DNA of 64,000 bases from assembly GCA_006503475.1 (NCBI GenBank), contig RSEH01000016.1, forward strand, positions 62,001-126,000. The letters run 5' to 3'. Position 1 is the first letter of the stretch; every line of letters starts with the position of its first letter. The notes under the pieces are model-generated. The model worked only from the letters and a program-made list of their open reading frames with translations, had not been told where the DNA came from and ran no database searches. The stretch comes from Stentor roeselii. Its lineage: Eukaryota; Ciliophora; Heterotrichea; Heterotrichida; Stentoridae. Shown piece after piece: positions 9,401 through 18,959 of this stretch. The position numbers and the translations under genes were made by a program.

Positions 9401-12400
9401 CGTCAAGAGTACTTCCAACTTTTAATAAGCAGCAAAAAGTCTGATTTCCTGACACCTCCAATCCAAGAAGAGTCAGCAGTCATACAGGACTTTGCCTTTC
9501 TCGAAGAACTTTCGCTCCTGGCCTTTTCATCTATAAACCCTTCAACATCAACGATCTTTTTGAAAGATTTGAATGGAAACTTGGTCTGTAGACTTGTCGG
9601 GCACTTCTCAAGCCACCCGGCAGTTCTGCACTACTGCAGCAGGGCAAACGCCCTGCTATCAGGCGAGACCCGACCAATTCTCAGCAAAGGAAGCGCCTTC
9701 GACGTGACGATGCCGCCTTGCGAGATCCTTCTCTGGAACCTACAGCTAGACCTAGTCGACAAGTTCAAGTTCAACCCTCCATGGGTGGTCTTCCCTTACA
9801 AGAAAGTAAAAGCTCACGAGGGAACAATTCGTGCTCTTAATTACCTTCCAATCACTCAAGCGATTGTTTCCACCGGTTCAGACGGCCTGGTCAAGGTCTG
9901 GAGCACGACAGGACTTCCCTTCACTTTGACTGAGCAGGAGTTTATTCCTTTATCTGAAAAAGTGATCTCACAACACACCCAAACCAATCAAATGATCACA
10001 TGCGTCGCTTCTTTTCAATGCGAAAACTGCTGGAAAGTCAAAGTCGAATTTTCAGGCAACAAAGAATGGGCCTTATTTCTTAATAACTCTGAAAAAACTG
10101 CTGAAATAAAAAGTCTCGCTTTTGGAAGGTTTAAACTTGTTGTTCCTGCAAAACAACATGACTGGGAAATACCTCAAAAATGTTTATTAAAAGTAAATGA
10201 AATTTTTGTAGGATTTCGTAGAAAAGATTTACTTGGTTTCGATTCCCAAGTCTTAGAAAAACGTGAAGAGTTGCAGAAAATTTCAAAAAACTTGAAGAAT
10301 TACGAAGAAACTCTGAAAAAAACAGCAGTGAAAGTTATGATTTATCAAGAGGACTATCAGAAGTTGATTGAAACCATTCAAGAACTGCCTACTCGAAAGT
10401 CTTCAGGTCAAGTGACCCCAGCGGAGCTTTACAATGTTTTAGTGAAATATGGAGGCTTTCATTCTGTGACTTTTCCCAAGTTTTTATTTCTGTTGAATGA
10501 CATCCAAGAGAAAAAAGCAGGTCGAAAAATTACCAACAAAGACGAAGCAGCAGTCGTTTCACTTATAAGAAGTCTTGAAGAGTCAAAAGATGAAAAAACC
10601 TTGACAAGTCTAAAAAACCAGATCATGGAAATCATTTGCAGAAGCTTAAAAGAGTCCAACAAGTCTGCCTTTGAAGTTCTCACGAAACTCGATTCAAACC
10701 AAGACAAGTTTCTCAACATGGACGAGTTTTCTGAGTTTTTCAAGAAAATTCGATTAAATCTAAGAAAAATCGAGGTGGCTTCAATAATGAGAACTTTGGA
10801 TGAGTTGAACCCGACAACTGTGAACCTGACACTTTTTCATAAAAAACTAGAAGAAGCCGGGTATTCCGACCCTTTTTTCACAAACTTTTACAATTACCTC
10901 TGGGAAGACTCATCAATCACCAAGTTCATTCGAAAGTTCAGAAAACAACATAAATTTCGAAATTTCTTCGAATTTTTCAGTTACTTCGACAGTAACAACG
11001 ACGGGTACCTCACATCTTCAGAACTTCTCGAAGCTTTATCCTATGTATTTAAAAAGCAATCTGAAAGACTCACTAATATCGTGATCACATCCTTGAAAAA
11101 TCAGTTAAACTGTCAAACTCTTGGCGATTTCTTCGAAACTTTCAGTAAAAATCTGCCAGATTCCTTTAAAAACGAGTCAAATAATGAAGCGATGGAAATT
11201 CTCATCAGTCAGTTCAACTCTTTGCAAGAAATCCAAAATTCAGTTGAAAATCTTGAAAAGGTCTCAAGTTGGTTTTTGAAAAGTATGAACACAGGTCTTG
11301 AAATTCATGCAAGAAAATACAGACTTCGACAAGGAATCAAATTGTTAAGTGCTGGAAAGGTCTCGTTTCAAGAGACTCTTGACAAGGTGTTAGCGACTTC
11401 TCTTGAAAAAATGAATGAAAGTTTCCTGAAGAATTATGAAAAAAAAGAGTTTTTTGTTTCTGGTTTTGATTTAGAGGAGATTGAGTTAAAGGTTTTCAAA
11501 GCTGAAGACCTTCAAATCGTTTGGGATGATGATAAAGCTTTGAAAGAAGGTGAAGGGAAAGTAGTGGAAGATGGAAAACAAGTTATCGTCTTTGGCTTCA
11601 GCTTGACTGTCCTTGATGATGAGGTCCCTGGAATCGGGAAGTATGAAGACCTTCTCATGAAAGAGCTAAAAACTACTTTAAAGTTACAGAAACTCACTGA
11701 TCATATCGTCAAGATCCTCGGAATCTGCCATGTTGAAAACGACCAAAATAAAGAACTCTGGGTCATTTACGAGAAACCCTGCAGTAAAAACCTGAAAAAC
11801 ATCATCGAGTCCAATGGAGGTCTTTTACAAATTCCTATAACCCACAAGCTAAACGCAGGAAAAGTGATAATTTCTTACTGGGCTCGAGAAATCCTGAAGA
11901 TTTTAAAACTTTTACAAGATAACTCAATAGTGATGCCTTATTTTTCCCTAGAAAATCTTTACTTTTCAGAAGATTTTTCAACTTTTCATATAAGACTCTG
12001 CAACTTGTCTTATGTGAGTTCAGATTTGAAAATTTCAAATATTTTACCTTTACCTGATTTTTTAAAGAAATGGGGAAAAAAGTTTGAAGTGAGTCTCGCT
12101 CCTGAGTTTCAAATAAAAGACTATCAAAATGTTGACTGTCAATTATGGAACTTCGCTTTGACCCTGCTTCATATGAGCCTTGGAGACTCTCCACTTTCTT
12201 TTAGTGAAACTTTCGCTATCAGGGCGAAAAGCAAGGCAAAGACTTATGAATTGAAGAAAGAAGTTCAACCAAGCAAGTCTTTTATTTACAACCCGGCTCT
12301 TTTCTATGAAGTTCAAGCTGGGCAGGTCCTTCGCAATGATTCTTATGAACTCGGCCTTATTAAAACCTTGGCAAGTCAGTCTTTTTCAGGAATTTTTTCG

Positions 12401-15094
12401 AATTTTAGAATTGAAAAAAATTTGAGTAGTCAACTGGAAGTGCTGAAAAAAAGAGTGAAGGGGAAAAAAGAGGATCAAAACAAAACAGAACCACTTGGAG
12501 ACGTTTTTGACTTGTTTTCAGTTTGTCTCGGGCAGAACCATGCGAAAAGACCTCAAATTTCAGCTTTGTTAGAAGCGCAGGTCCTAAGATTTGATGGTGC
12601 AAGTGAAGAACAGGCGAAATTAATCGGAAAAATCGTTTTTTTGCATAAAAATCCGAATCGCGTTATTTCAAAGTTCGTGACTGAAAAACTCGACATGATT
12701 TCTCAGGACTTCAATGTTTCCCGAGCTGATGAAGTGAATGAAATAATCAGTTATCTCAACATTGCCTTGCTTTCTTACGACGACCAAGTCATCAAAGACA
12801 CCATCGAAGCACTTAACCACTTCAAAATCTCAGAGCCCGAGAAGCAAGAAATGATTGATAAAAACCTGGTCCACCCAACCACAGAACTTCTCAACAAATG
12901 CATCCAAGACCAGGTCTTTCTAAAACTTTCTCGACTCGCCCTTCTTTTTTCTTACAAATCTGAACAAAAAGTACTTGAAAGTTACTCAACCCTTCTAAAA
13001 GCCTTGCTAGAATTTATAAACTCAGTAAAAAACCCGAATTTAAAGCATTCTTCTCATGTCATTCAAGCTTTTTTCCAGCTTTTCACAGGACAGGTATCAC
13101 TTTCCAAGAACTCCTCAGTCCTCGATCAGAGTTACTGGCGTCCAGAGATTTTTTACTCACTTTCCGGCCTGTTTAAAGACATTTTCGGAGAAGAAGGGGA
13201 AATTTCTCCGAAATTTCCTGGTATAAAAGAATTACTTTACAAGAAATTTCATCCTTTTTACATAACCGAGCTTCGTCAAATCTTTGAAAACCTTTCAATC
13301 CTCAAGAACCCTGAGTCGATTTTATTCCAAAAGCAAGGCGCGTTGAAGGCATTTAAAGAAACTTTAAAGTCAGGCAACGAGTATCGACTAAAGGCTGCAC
13401 TTGACTCGAAGTTTTTACAGTTCGTTGTCAGCTTCTTGCAAGATGAAGAGGCTAAACTCAGAGCAGAGGTTTTAGAAATTTTCTTTGAACTCAGCGTCGC
13501 TGCGAAAGAAGACTTTTTAGCTGAAGTGCCTTCTGTGAAGGGAAGTTGCAAATTTGAAGATTTTGCTGAATTTCTTGTTCTTTCTTCTGGAAATGCAGAA
13601 GTCTCGCTGTTGACTTGCTTCAAGGCAAAAGAAATCATGAAGGACTTGAGCAGGGTCTTTGAAAGTGCGCTTTTTGTTGCTCCTGTTGTAAGGCTTATTA
13701 AACTTAAGTCGGAAACTGCGGAGAATAAAGAATGCGCTGTTAGGTTGTTGATTTTTCTGTTGCAGGGAAGTTGTAGGGTGCAGAATGCTTGCTTGTCACC
13801 TTTCACGGATACTCTCAGTACTATTTGTAATACTTTGAACTCTTTTGCGAAAACTGTTGAAGCGAAAACTGGAAAAAATCTTGCCGATGTTATTCAGAAA
13901 TGTGTTGAAGAGTTCTTGGCTACTGCTAGTCCGACGATGCTTAAGTCGTTTAGGCTATCGCCTGGAGCAGATGTTGTGCTGAAAGAACAGAACTTGAAGG
14001 TACCGGACACTATCAGTCTATCAATCCTTCTTCAAAAAACAACGATTCCCTTTACAATCGACTCATCATTCACTCAATATCTATTCGACCTGCGGAACTA
14101 CATGGAAAGTGTTCATAAATCAACTCCAGAAACCCAAGAAAAGCTCTTCAAATGTTTAACATTTTTACAGAAAGTAAGCGACTCCAGTTGGAACTTCATA
14201 GAAAACCTGGTCCGCAGTGGAAAAACTCTTTCAGATCAAAAAAAACACTGCAAATCAACCTTAAGAGAAATTTTTTCTTTTTTCGAATTCATCTTGATGA
14301 ACGACTTAGACGACGGGTGGATGAGCGAAATCGATAACATCGAGTGGGTCGTCGAGAAGAGTCTAAAGTCCTTAGAGCACTCAGGGAGCGACTACGACTC
14401 ATTCCCATTCGAAAACGAGGGAAAAATATGCCTGAAAGTCTTTTGCAGGTTTTTAGACAGACCTAAAACCGACGAAATCCTTGAAAGACTCGTCTTCGGA
14501 AAAGTCTTTGTTTTGCATTTCAAGTCGCAGATGGCAAGGTTGAAAGAAATGATGATGAAAAACGTGAGTGCCTTGGAAGTTGTTGAACACAACCTTGAAC
14601 TAAGTATAATGAGAAGAAAGATTTTCAGTCATTTGGTTAAAGTCCCTCAACTGTCTCAACAACTCATCGATCACGGACTTTTCGAGTTAATCTCACGAGA
14701 CTACCTTCCAGACACGAAGACCCTTCCCCTTGAAGAGAGCGAATTTATATCAGAGTTCATTTCTTGCCAAATGTTATTCCCTATTCGAGGCGAGGCGATT
14801 TTCATCATAAAAAAAGTCTTCAAATACAAAGAAACCCTTCCAAAAGTCTTCCTGAACCTTACAGAAAACATGAAAACTCATCGAGTAGTTTCAAATGAAA
14901 TCAAGAAAATTCAAGATTATCATCTTCTCAGCATCTCTGCCATCGACCTCCTTCACTCGCTGATCAAATCAGCGGAAGACCAGTTCTCAGCTCTGCTCAT
15001 GCAAGCGGAAGCTGCGAAGTCTCTCAGCGCAGTCCTTTCAAAGACTCCAAAACTCAGGGAGAAGTTCCCAGGGCTTTCAGAGTACTCGGCTTGA
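6500..15094 (+). CDS. Giant EF-hand / WD40 / pseudokinase / helical-repeat protein
   Basis: 2864 residues. The frame is open upstream to 6203, but that part overlaps the divergent gene, so I take the ATG after CTATAAAT. In order: an IQ-like motif (about 131), four EF-hand-like units (about 173-320, e.g. FDYIDTGRDKFLSF), a Lys/Gly-rich stretch (about 380-440), WD-like repeats (about 517-660), degenerate EF-hands (about 700-960), a clear WD40 blade GSDGLVKVW (about 1100-1130), two good EF-hands (LDSNQDKFLNMDEF, FDSNNDGYLTSSEL; about 1394 and 1492), a kinase-like domain (about 1700-2030) and HEAT/ARM-like helices to the end. The kinase part keeps LAPEF but has YFSLEN for HRDLKPEN and no DFG, so it is probably inactive. 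It may be a calcium-responsive scaffold. Hidden in-frame 15-nt introns without stops cannot be excluded. Confidence 0.75.
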   Translation: MATTSNPSSSTDLVLKVSKIQTTSENNQEILESCKSFFSHENREKVKKLCELEDLGKTGSVPLITFGRVLRYMGFRLLFEEIKKFVLLINVYNEGKDRVFYQKIVHCILRKLFRPKPYLFYLKPSQNQAASSIQKFYVARKNSWIRPGVRHPSVLMRELAKRLHQINKPLLKCFEQAEKNRCGYLEVIDIDQILRNHGIDANFEESREVFKTVDKRQAGKVNYDNFITAFESYFFALSKNNEGVPVSLQVKKIIGSFKDMLKGTKINCLQAFRMFDFGDKGVIAFDDFFEVISKIGLKHSQAELKQVFDYIDTGRDKFLSFIEFASAFYDLNESPIEILRRLEIEEQIRKEEEAKRLAEEERLRIIEEERKKIEDEEAKKKMEEEGKGKKAGKKAGKGSKGGGKAKTGKGETGKKEAKAGKKAGKGKGGKAKTGKKNAEPPPPPEPVIDENEIRLQELREMMRKEFLEQVISTALVQSDYMRLAKAGQQKLENRPVDKFCFTFSEDWTCSISNPMIDTLWLSPDQGLTGYIDQSGMLKTHDLLSGNELSVLHLGTKPPFEKIPILGGACDSKSNRIYILNKQWVLEVWSLHEKSTAPLKRVKVLSKVVGCDYVQKHFVDSNFDSPANLLSLSENGKIMVNSTCADGFIYCFEPVSLTLLWRSRLTLDEIKLNKAILSAYQEFEVFIQSCIKIGIKEEDLFKMLDLNGTGRVNFNDFSSIVQKNKLNIKEATLKNIFKTLDPKNLGFVYLDKLFAGKFLRNLEFFKDNLDMSKLLPDWVNNVHANEQVKDAMYRIYLALEKKNLNPQIVIEKLKTHPDFLPDDEVVPVEFFKETITAALAPDVKSNDLEIVVLAEDREGTGKINFVNFFGNLSSKKLSPSALMQLNSQSLPRDSLKYILHKSIELGVDLYKKCKELDTSASGTLPKETFASILLLMPIGLDPDSLSVVFDRDLTFNSIGSIDYLEIFERQEYFQLLISSKKSDFLTPPIQEESAVIQDFAFLEELSLLAFSSINPSTSTIFLKDLNGNLVCRLVGHFSSHPAVLHYCSRANALLSGETRPILSKGSAFDVTMPPCEILLWNLQLDLVDKFKFNPPWVVFPYKKVKAHEGTIRALNYLPITQAIVSTGSDGLVKVWSTTGLPFTLTEQEFIPLSEKVISQHTQTNQMITCVASFQCENCWKVKVEFSGNKEWALFLNNSEKTAEIKSLAFGRFKLVVPAKQHDWEIPQKCLLKVNEIFVGFRRKDLLGFDSQVLEKREELQKISKNLKNYEETLKKTAVKVMIYQEDYQKLIETIQELPTRKSSGQVTPAELYNVLVKYGGFHSVTFPKFLFLLNDIQEKKAGRKITNKDEAAVVSLIRSLEESKDEKTLTSLKNQIMEIICRSLKESNKSAFEVLTKLDSNQDKFLNMDEFSEFFKKIRLNLRKIEVASIMRTLDELNPTTVNLTLFHKKLEEAGYSDPFFTNFYNYLWEDSSITKFIRKFRKQHKFRNFFEFFSYFDSNNDGYLTSSELLEALSYVFKKQSERLTNIVITSLKNQLNCQTLGDFFETFSKNLPDSFKNESNNEAMEILISQFNSLQEIQNSVENLEKVSSWFLKSMNTGLEIHARKYRLRQGIKLLSAGKVSFQETLDKVLATSLEKMNESFLKNYEKKEFFVSGFDLEEIELKVFKAEDLQIVWDDDKALKEGEGKVVEDGKQVIVFGFSLTVLDDEVPGIGKYEDLLMKELKTTLKLQKLTDHIVKILGICHVENDQNKELWVIYEKPCSKNLKNIIESNGGLLQIPITHKLNAGKVIISYWAREILKILKLLQDNSIVMPYFSLENLYFSEDFSTFHIRLCNLSYVSSDLKISNILPLPDFLKKWGKKFEVSLAPEFQIKDYQNVDCQLWNFALTLLHMSLGDSPLSFSETFAIRAKSKAKTYELKKEVQPSKSFIYNPALFYEVQAGQVLRNDSYELGLIKTLASQSFSGIFSNFRIEKNLSSQLEVLKKRVKGKKEDQNKTEPLGDVFDLFSVCLGQNHAKRPQISALLEAQVLRFDGASEEQAKLIGKIVFLHKNPNRVISKFVTEKLDMISQDFNVSRADEVNEIISYLNIALLSYDDQVIKDTIEALNHFKISEPEKQEMIDKNLVHPTTELLNKCIQDQVFLKLSRLALLFSYKSEQKVLESYSTLLKALLEFINSVKNPNLKHSSHVIQAFFQLFTGQVSLSKNSSVLDQSYWRPEIFYSLSGLFKDIFGEEGEISPKFPGIKELLYKKFHPFYITELRQIFENLSILKNPESILFQKQGALKAFKETLKSGNEYRLKAALDSKFLQFVVSFLQDEEAKLRAEVLEIFFELSVAAKEDFLAEVPSVKGSCKFEDFAEFLVLSSGNAEVSLLTCFKAKEIMKDLSRVFESALFVAPVVRLIKLKSETAENKECAVRLLIFLLQGSCRVQNACLSPFTDTLSTICNTLNSFAKTVEAKTGKNLADVIQKCVEEFLATASPTMLKSFRLSPGADVVLKEQNLKVPDTISLSILLQKTTIPFTIDSSFTQYLFDLRNYMESVHKSTPETQEKLFKCLTFLQKVSDSSWNFIENLVRSGKTLSDQKKHCKSTLREIFSFFEFILMNDLDDGWMSEIDNIEWVVEKSLKSLEHSGSDYDSFPFENEGKICLKVFCRFLDRPKTDEILERLVFGKVFVLHFKSQMARLKEMMMKNVSALEVVEHNLELSIMRRKIFSHLVKVPQLSQQLIDHGLFELISRDYLPDTKTLPLEESEFISEFISCQMLFPIRGEAIFIIKKVFKYKETLPKVFLNLTENMKTHRVVSNEIKKIQDYHLLSISAIDLLHSLIKSAEDQFSALLMQAEAAKSLSAVLSKTPKLREKFPGLSEYSA

Positions 15095-15107
15095 TTAGAT
15101 AATTTAA

Positions 15108-16667
15108 ATGGAAAGAGAATTAAGTTTCATTGAAAATGCTTTCAAAGAACTGAACATCAACAATGGAATTGAAGCACTGCAGAAATTTTTGAGTAAGTAT
15201 AAATCGAATCAGACTTCTTTGAAAATCGCTTTGGAAAGAATTTACTTGGCTGGAATTGCTGTGGTTAAAAATTCTTCGAAGCATATCATTCCTGTTTTTC
15301 AAATATTGGCGAAACTTTGTAAGATTTTAGAGGATTGGGCTAGACTTTGTGATGTTAAGAATAGTCTTTCTTTTTGCTTTAGAAGTAATGGACAGGTTAA
15401 TTTGGCTTTGAAGGAATGTCTTGAAGCTCTTGAAATTGCTGGAGATAGGAAGGAACTTATTGGTAAGTTGTCGGCTTTGCATTTAAATGCTTGTGCTATA
15501 TACAGAGAAGACATAAAAGACCTTTCAATCGCGAAGACACACGCAGAGCTAGCATATTTCTTTTCTAAAGAACAATGTAACCTTTCAAACGAAAGAGATA
15601 AAAGAACATACGCAGTTTGTTGCTTTAACTACGGAGTTGTCTTAGAAGAAATGAAAGATAAACCCAACGCTTTGACCTGGTTCAAAGAAGGCCTGCGTTT
15701 TTGCGAAGAAAAATGGGAAGACCCAGTGATGGAGCACGCCTTTCGCGAAAAAGTCCAAACAATCTCCCCTGGAGAAGGCAAAAAGCCTTCCCTGCTCCAA
15801 AAGCGTACCTCATCCCAAAAGCCTTCAATGTTAAAACGTTACCATTTCACCAAAGAACCTTCAAAATTCTTCAATCGTCCAACAACCAACAAAAGTAGCT
15901 TAAAGCGAAGAACAAAAAAACAGTCAATGACTCCAATCTCAAGAAAAACCCTTCCATTTAACTCACTTAATCTAGAAAAGCAGTCATTTTACACTGAACT
16001 TGAAGAAGTGAGAAGTCGTCCTCGGAACTCGAACACGCCTTCTTCAAGTCTACGCAACCCAAGGGTTTACTCTGAAACTTATTCAAAGCCTGTCAAGCTG
16101 AAGCTCTCTTTAGTGCAAAGTGTGATAAAAATTCAGAGATGGTTTCGGAAAATGTTTAAAAAAACTGTTAAACTTAAATCGGATTACCTGCTTCGTTCTG
16201 TTCGAGTTTTTTATGGAGTCAAGTACTTTTTATCGGTTATTCACAGCCAAAATCAGTTTATTATTGAAGCTTGGCCTTTAGTTAGACGGATGAAAAAACC
16301 TGAAAATGCGGGTTATAGTCTTTATCAGCTCTGTCAGGCGGTGGGAATCTCTGAGAGTGAGTCTTGTCTGAGAGAAAGTTTGAAAATGTTATCTGAAAGT
16401 ATTATGGTTCATAATAGCCAGATACTTATCAGTAAAGTTTCATCTTTGTTTAAAGGTCCTCAGATAATCTCAGGTTACGATTGCCAAGTTCATATCTGGC
16501 TCCACTCACGGATTCTAGAAATCGACGCAGTTTCACCAATCCAAAGTTTCTCCTGTTCAGTAAAACTCGACCCATTACAAGACCTTCACAACCTTAAGTC
16601 TAAAGTAGACTTTATCCTGAAAAGTCTTTCAATAGAGTCTGGAGAACTCATTTTTAATCTAATCTAA
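15108..16667 (+). CDS. TPR-like and IQ-motif protein
   Basis: 519 residues, starting 13 bp after the stop of the giant gene. The first 200 residues are paired helices with TPR character (NLALKECLEALEIAGD, TYAVCCFNYGVVLEEM, NALTWFKEGLRFCEEKW). The middle is basic and Ser-rich, followed by an IQ motif IKIQRWFRKMFKK (about residue 342) that should bind calmodulin. The C terminus (to about residue 519) is a mixed alpha/beta region I cannot assign. Close same-strand spacing suggests no long 5' leader. The last 14 bp overlap the end of the convergent histidine kinase gene. No specific orthologue recognised. Confidence 0.7.
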   Translation: MERELSFIENAFKELNINNGIEALQKFLSKYKSNQTSLKIALERIYLAGIAVVKNSSKHIIPVFQILAKLCKILEDWARLCDVKNSLSFCFRSNGQVNLALKECLEALEIAGDRKELIGKLSALHLNACAIYREDIKDLSIAKTHAELAYFFSKEQCNLSNERDKRTYAVCCFNYGVVLEEMKDKPNALTWFKEGLRFCEEKWEDPVMEHAFREKVQTISPGEGKKPSLLQKRTSSQKPSMLKRYHFTKEPSKFFNRPTTNKSSLKRRTKKQSMTPISRKTLPFNSLNLEKQSFYTELEEVRSRPRNSNTPSSSLRNPRVYSETYSKPVKLKLSLVQSVIKIQRWFRKMFKKTVKLKSDYLLRSVRVFYGVKYFLSVIHSQNQFIIEAWPLVRRMKKPENAGYSLYQLCQAVGISESESCLRESLKMLSESIMVHNSQILISKVSSLFKGPQIISGYDCQVHIWLHSRILEIDAVSPIQSFSCSVKLDPLQDLHNLKSKVDFILKSLSIESGELIFNLI

Positions 16668-18783
16668 ATGGCTCAGCAAGCCAACGAGAGACTTTATTGA
16701 AGTACTCGCTAGTTGGCGACGGTTTTGCTAAGAAGTCGTCCATGCCCGATTCAAAGCATTTAGCGATGTCTTGTTTGTTTTCAAAGGCGGAGTGCCCAAT
16801 AATATACGGTAAATGTTTCAAGATTTTCTGATTGTAAAGTTCATGAATTTTTGAGGAGGTCTGCCATCCGTCCATGTCGGGCATCATGCAGTCCATAAGA
16901 ATGACTTTCAGCTCCGGTGTTGAAGTTGTTTTTTGCAGTAAGAGGTCGATTGCTTCTTGTCCTGAAAGCACACCAACGCACTCTACTTTAATCCCGTTTA
17001 ATAAACTTTTAGCAATTTGAAGGTTTATTGGAATATCGTCAACTACTAAAACTTTCACTATGGAATCTTTTGTAATGTTTAAAGGAGGTCTGGGGTACAT
17101 CTTGAATCCTTCTTCAGGAATTTCTTCATCTTGTTCTGTAAGTGAAACAGTGCTTATTGGGAATTCGAATTTAAAGGTAAAACGATTGGGTTGAGAGAAT
17201 TCAACGGTTAGGTCTTTTTTGGTGATTTCTTTTATGATGTTTTTAGTGATTTCTTGCAAAAGTCCTGAGTTGACTGTGACTTGGGCATTTTCTGGGTTGT
17301 TTTCATCGATGTTCAAGAAAGACTTGACAGAACTTTCCTTGCATTGAAATCCGACAGAAACTATCAAAGCGCTGAGTTCTTGAAACAGTTCAAGTTCGAT
17401 GATCTTGTCACTTGAAATGCTAAATATCGATTACTTCAGCCCTTTTCCTAGTAACGAGACCATTACTTGTTTAAACCGATGCTTATCAAGAAAAAGTGCA
17501 TCATTGACTTTATTTTTCAAGTGAATTTTTATGTTTTCCACAGAGCACCCAGAATAACCACAGCTTATTTTAATTGATTCTTTTAAAGTATCAATAATAT
17601 TCGTTCTCAAATTAGGAGTAGAGTAGTTACTGAACTTAATAGCTGAAAAGTCAATGATATCTCGAATACTAAAAAGTAAAAATTTCGCTGAACTCAAAGC
17701 TTCTTCCAAATCATTCTTAACCGGGTTGCTTACTTCTTTCACACTTAACTTCAACTTGTTAATCACTACATTAAGAGGAGTCTTCAGCTCATGAGAAACT
17801 CCTCTCAATGTCTGCAACACTGAAGCATTTTCGACGATTTCCTTTTCAAGTTTAATAAGACCAGTCACATCTCGAAAGGTCAAAATAACAGCTGGAGTCG
17901 TTTCCCACATGATTTTCGTCGCTGTTACTTCAAGTTTAAACTCATTCGCTCTGACAGTCCCGAAGACAATAGTTTGTTGATGAGATTTGCTGAAAGTTCT
18001 GATGTCTTCTGAGAGATGAACAAGGTGGTTTTCATTCCAGTTCTTCAGTTGAGGAATGTACTGCAAGTTCAGATTCTGCCCGACAAGTACGTCGAAGGAC
18101 TTGTTTTTCAGTAAAAAATTTAGGTCGTAGTCGGTGACGAGGATGCCTTCAGGAATAGCTTGAACGATGTTGTTTATTAAGATTTGCTTTCTTTCGATTA
18201 TGCACTTGTTTGTCACACTTTCCATTTGCACTTTAAAACGATTGTGGAAGAAAAGAATGTGGAAGAATAGAACGTGAGTCAGAGTCATCCATGTGTCTGC
18301 CTCTTTGGGGTAGGGGATGTGCCCTGAGTAGTAGCCTGAGAAACACCATAGTCCGAGATGCAGGCAAATGTATATCACGCCTGAGTGGAATGTGTAGGCC
18401 ATTTCGAGGATGCCATAGTAGAGTAATATCGTATTTCCCATTCCGTATAAGATGTCATATTCCGGGTATACCCAAAAGGAGAAGTAGTTTGAGACTGGCT
18501 CGATCAGCCATAAGAAGACAAAGCCAATATAATATTTTAGCTGATCTTTCCCTTGACTGTACTTATAAACAGGTAAAAAAATTAACAGCATCACTGCACT
18601 CATAATTACATGAGTCTTAGAAAAATCCCAATCAATCATAACGGCCGCAACTCTCAAAGCAGAAAAAACAATGATAATTTTCATGAACCAGTCAGACAAA
18701 TTATTAGAAATCAGTGCCTTTTCTTCATAAAACTTTTCCTTGATTCTTTGCTCCAAGACTTCATTTTCAGATTGAAAGTTCAT
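16654..18783 (-). CDS. Membrane hybrid histidine kinase with degenerate ATPase domain and receiver
   Basis: 704 residues after removal of a 15-nt intron (17420-17434) that merges two open frames. The N terminus holds about six membrane segments (residues 30-190), then a PAS-like sensor (about 205-320), then a HisKA helix with phospho-acceptor His in VSHELKTPLN (about 331). The HATPase region is recognisable by position only: the N-box is replaced by KQVMVSLLGKGLN and no DxGxG or G-rich lid is present, so self-phosphorylation looks unlikely. The C-terminal receiver is intact, with VVDDIP, the acceptor Asp in LMDCMMPDMDGW (about 625) and LAKPS. It could act as a phosphatase or phosphorelay partner. 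The ATG follows CATATAA. The 3' end overlaps the convergent gene by 14 bp. Confidence 0.85.
17420..17434 (-). other. 15-nt intron in the histidine kinase gene
   Basis: Reads GTAATCGATATTTAG. It carries an in-frame TAA; removal joins the HisKA half to the receiver half through an Asn codon. Confidence 0.9.
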
Positions 18784-18959
18784 TTATATGCTCATTCACA
18801 CTGACTAAAACCTAATCAAAATTTTAAATATATCGAATTTCCCTAAAATTGAAAAAACTTGAAAATCTGTTGAAATAAATTCTTGTTAAATTTTTTTGAA
18901 AATATTGAAATGAAGCAATCTCATTGAAATTAAATTATTTAAAATATCTGATTTACTAG

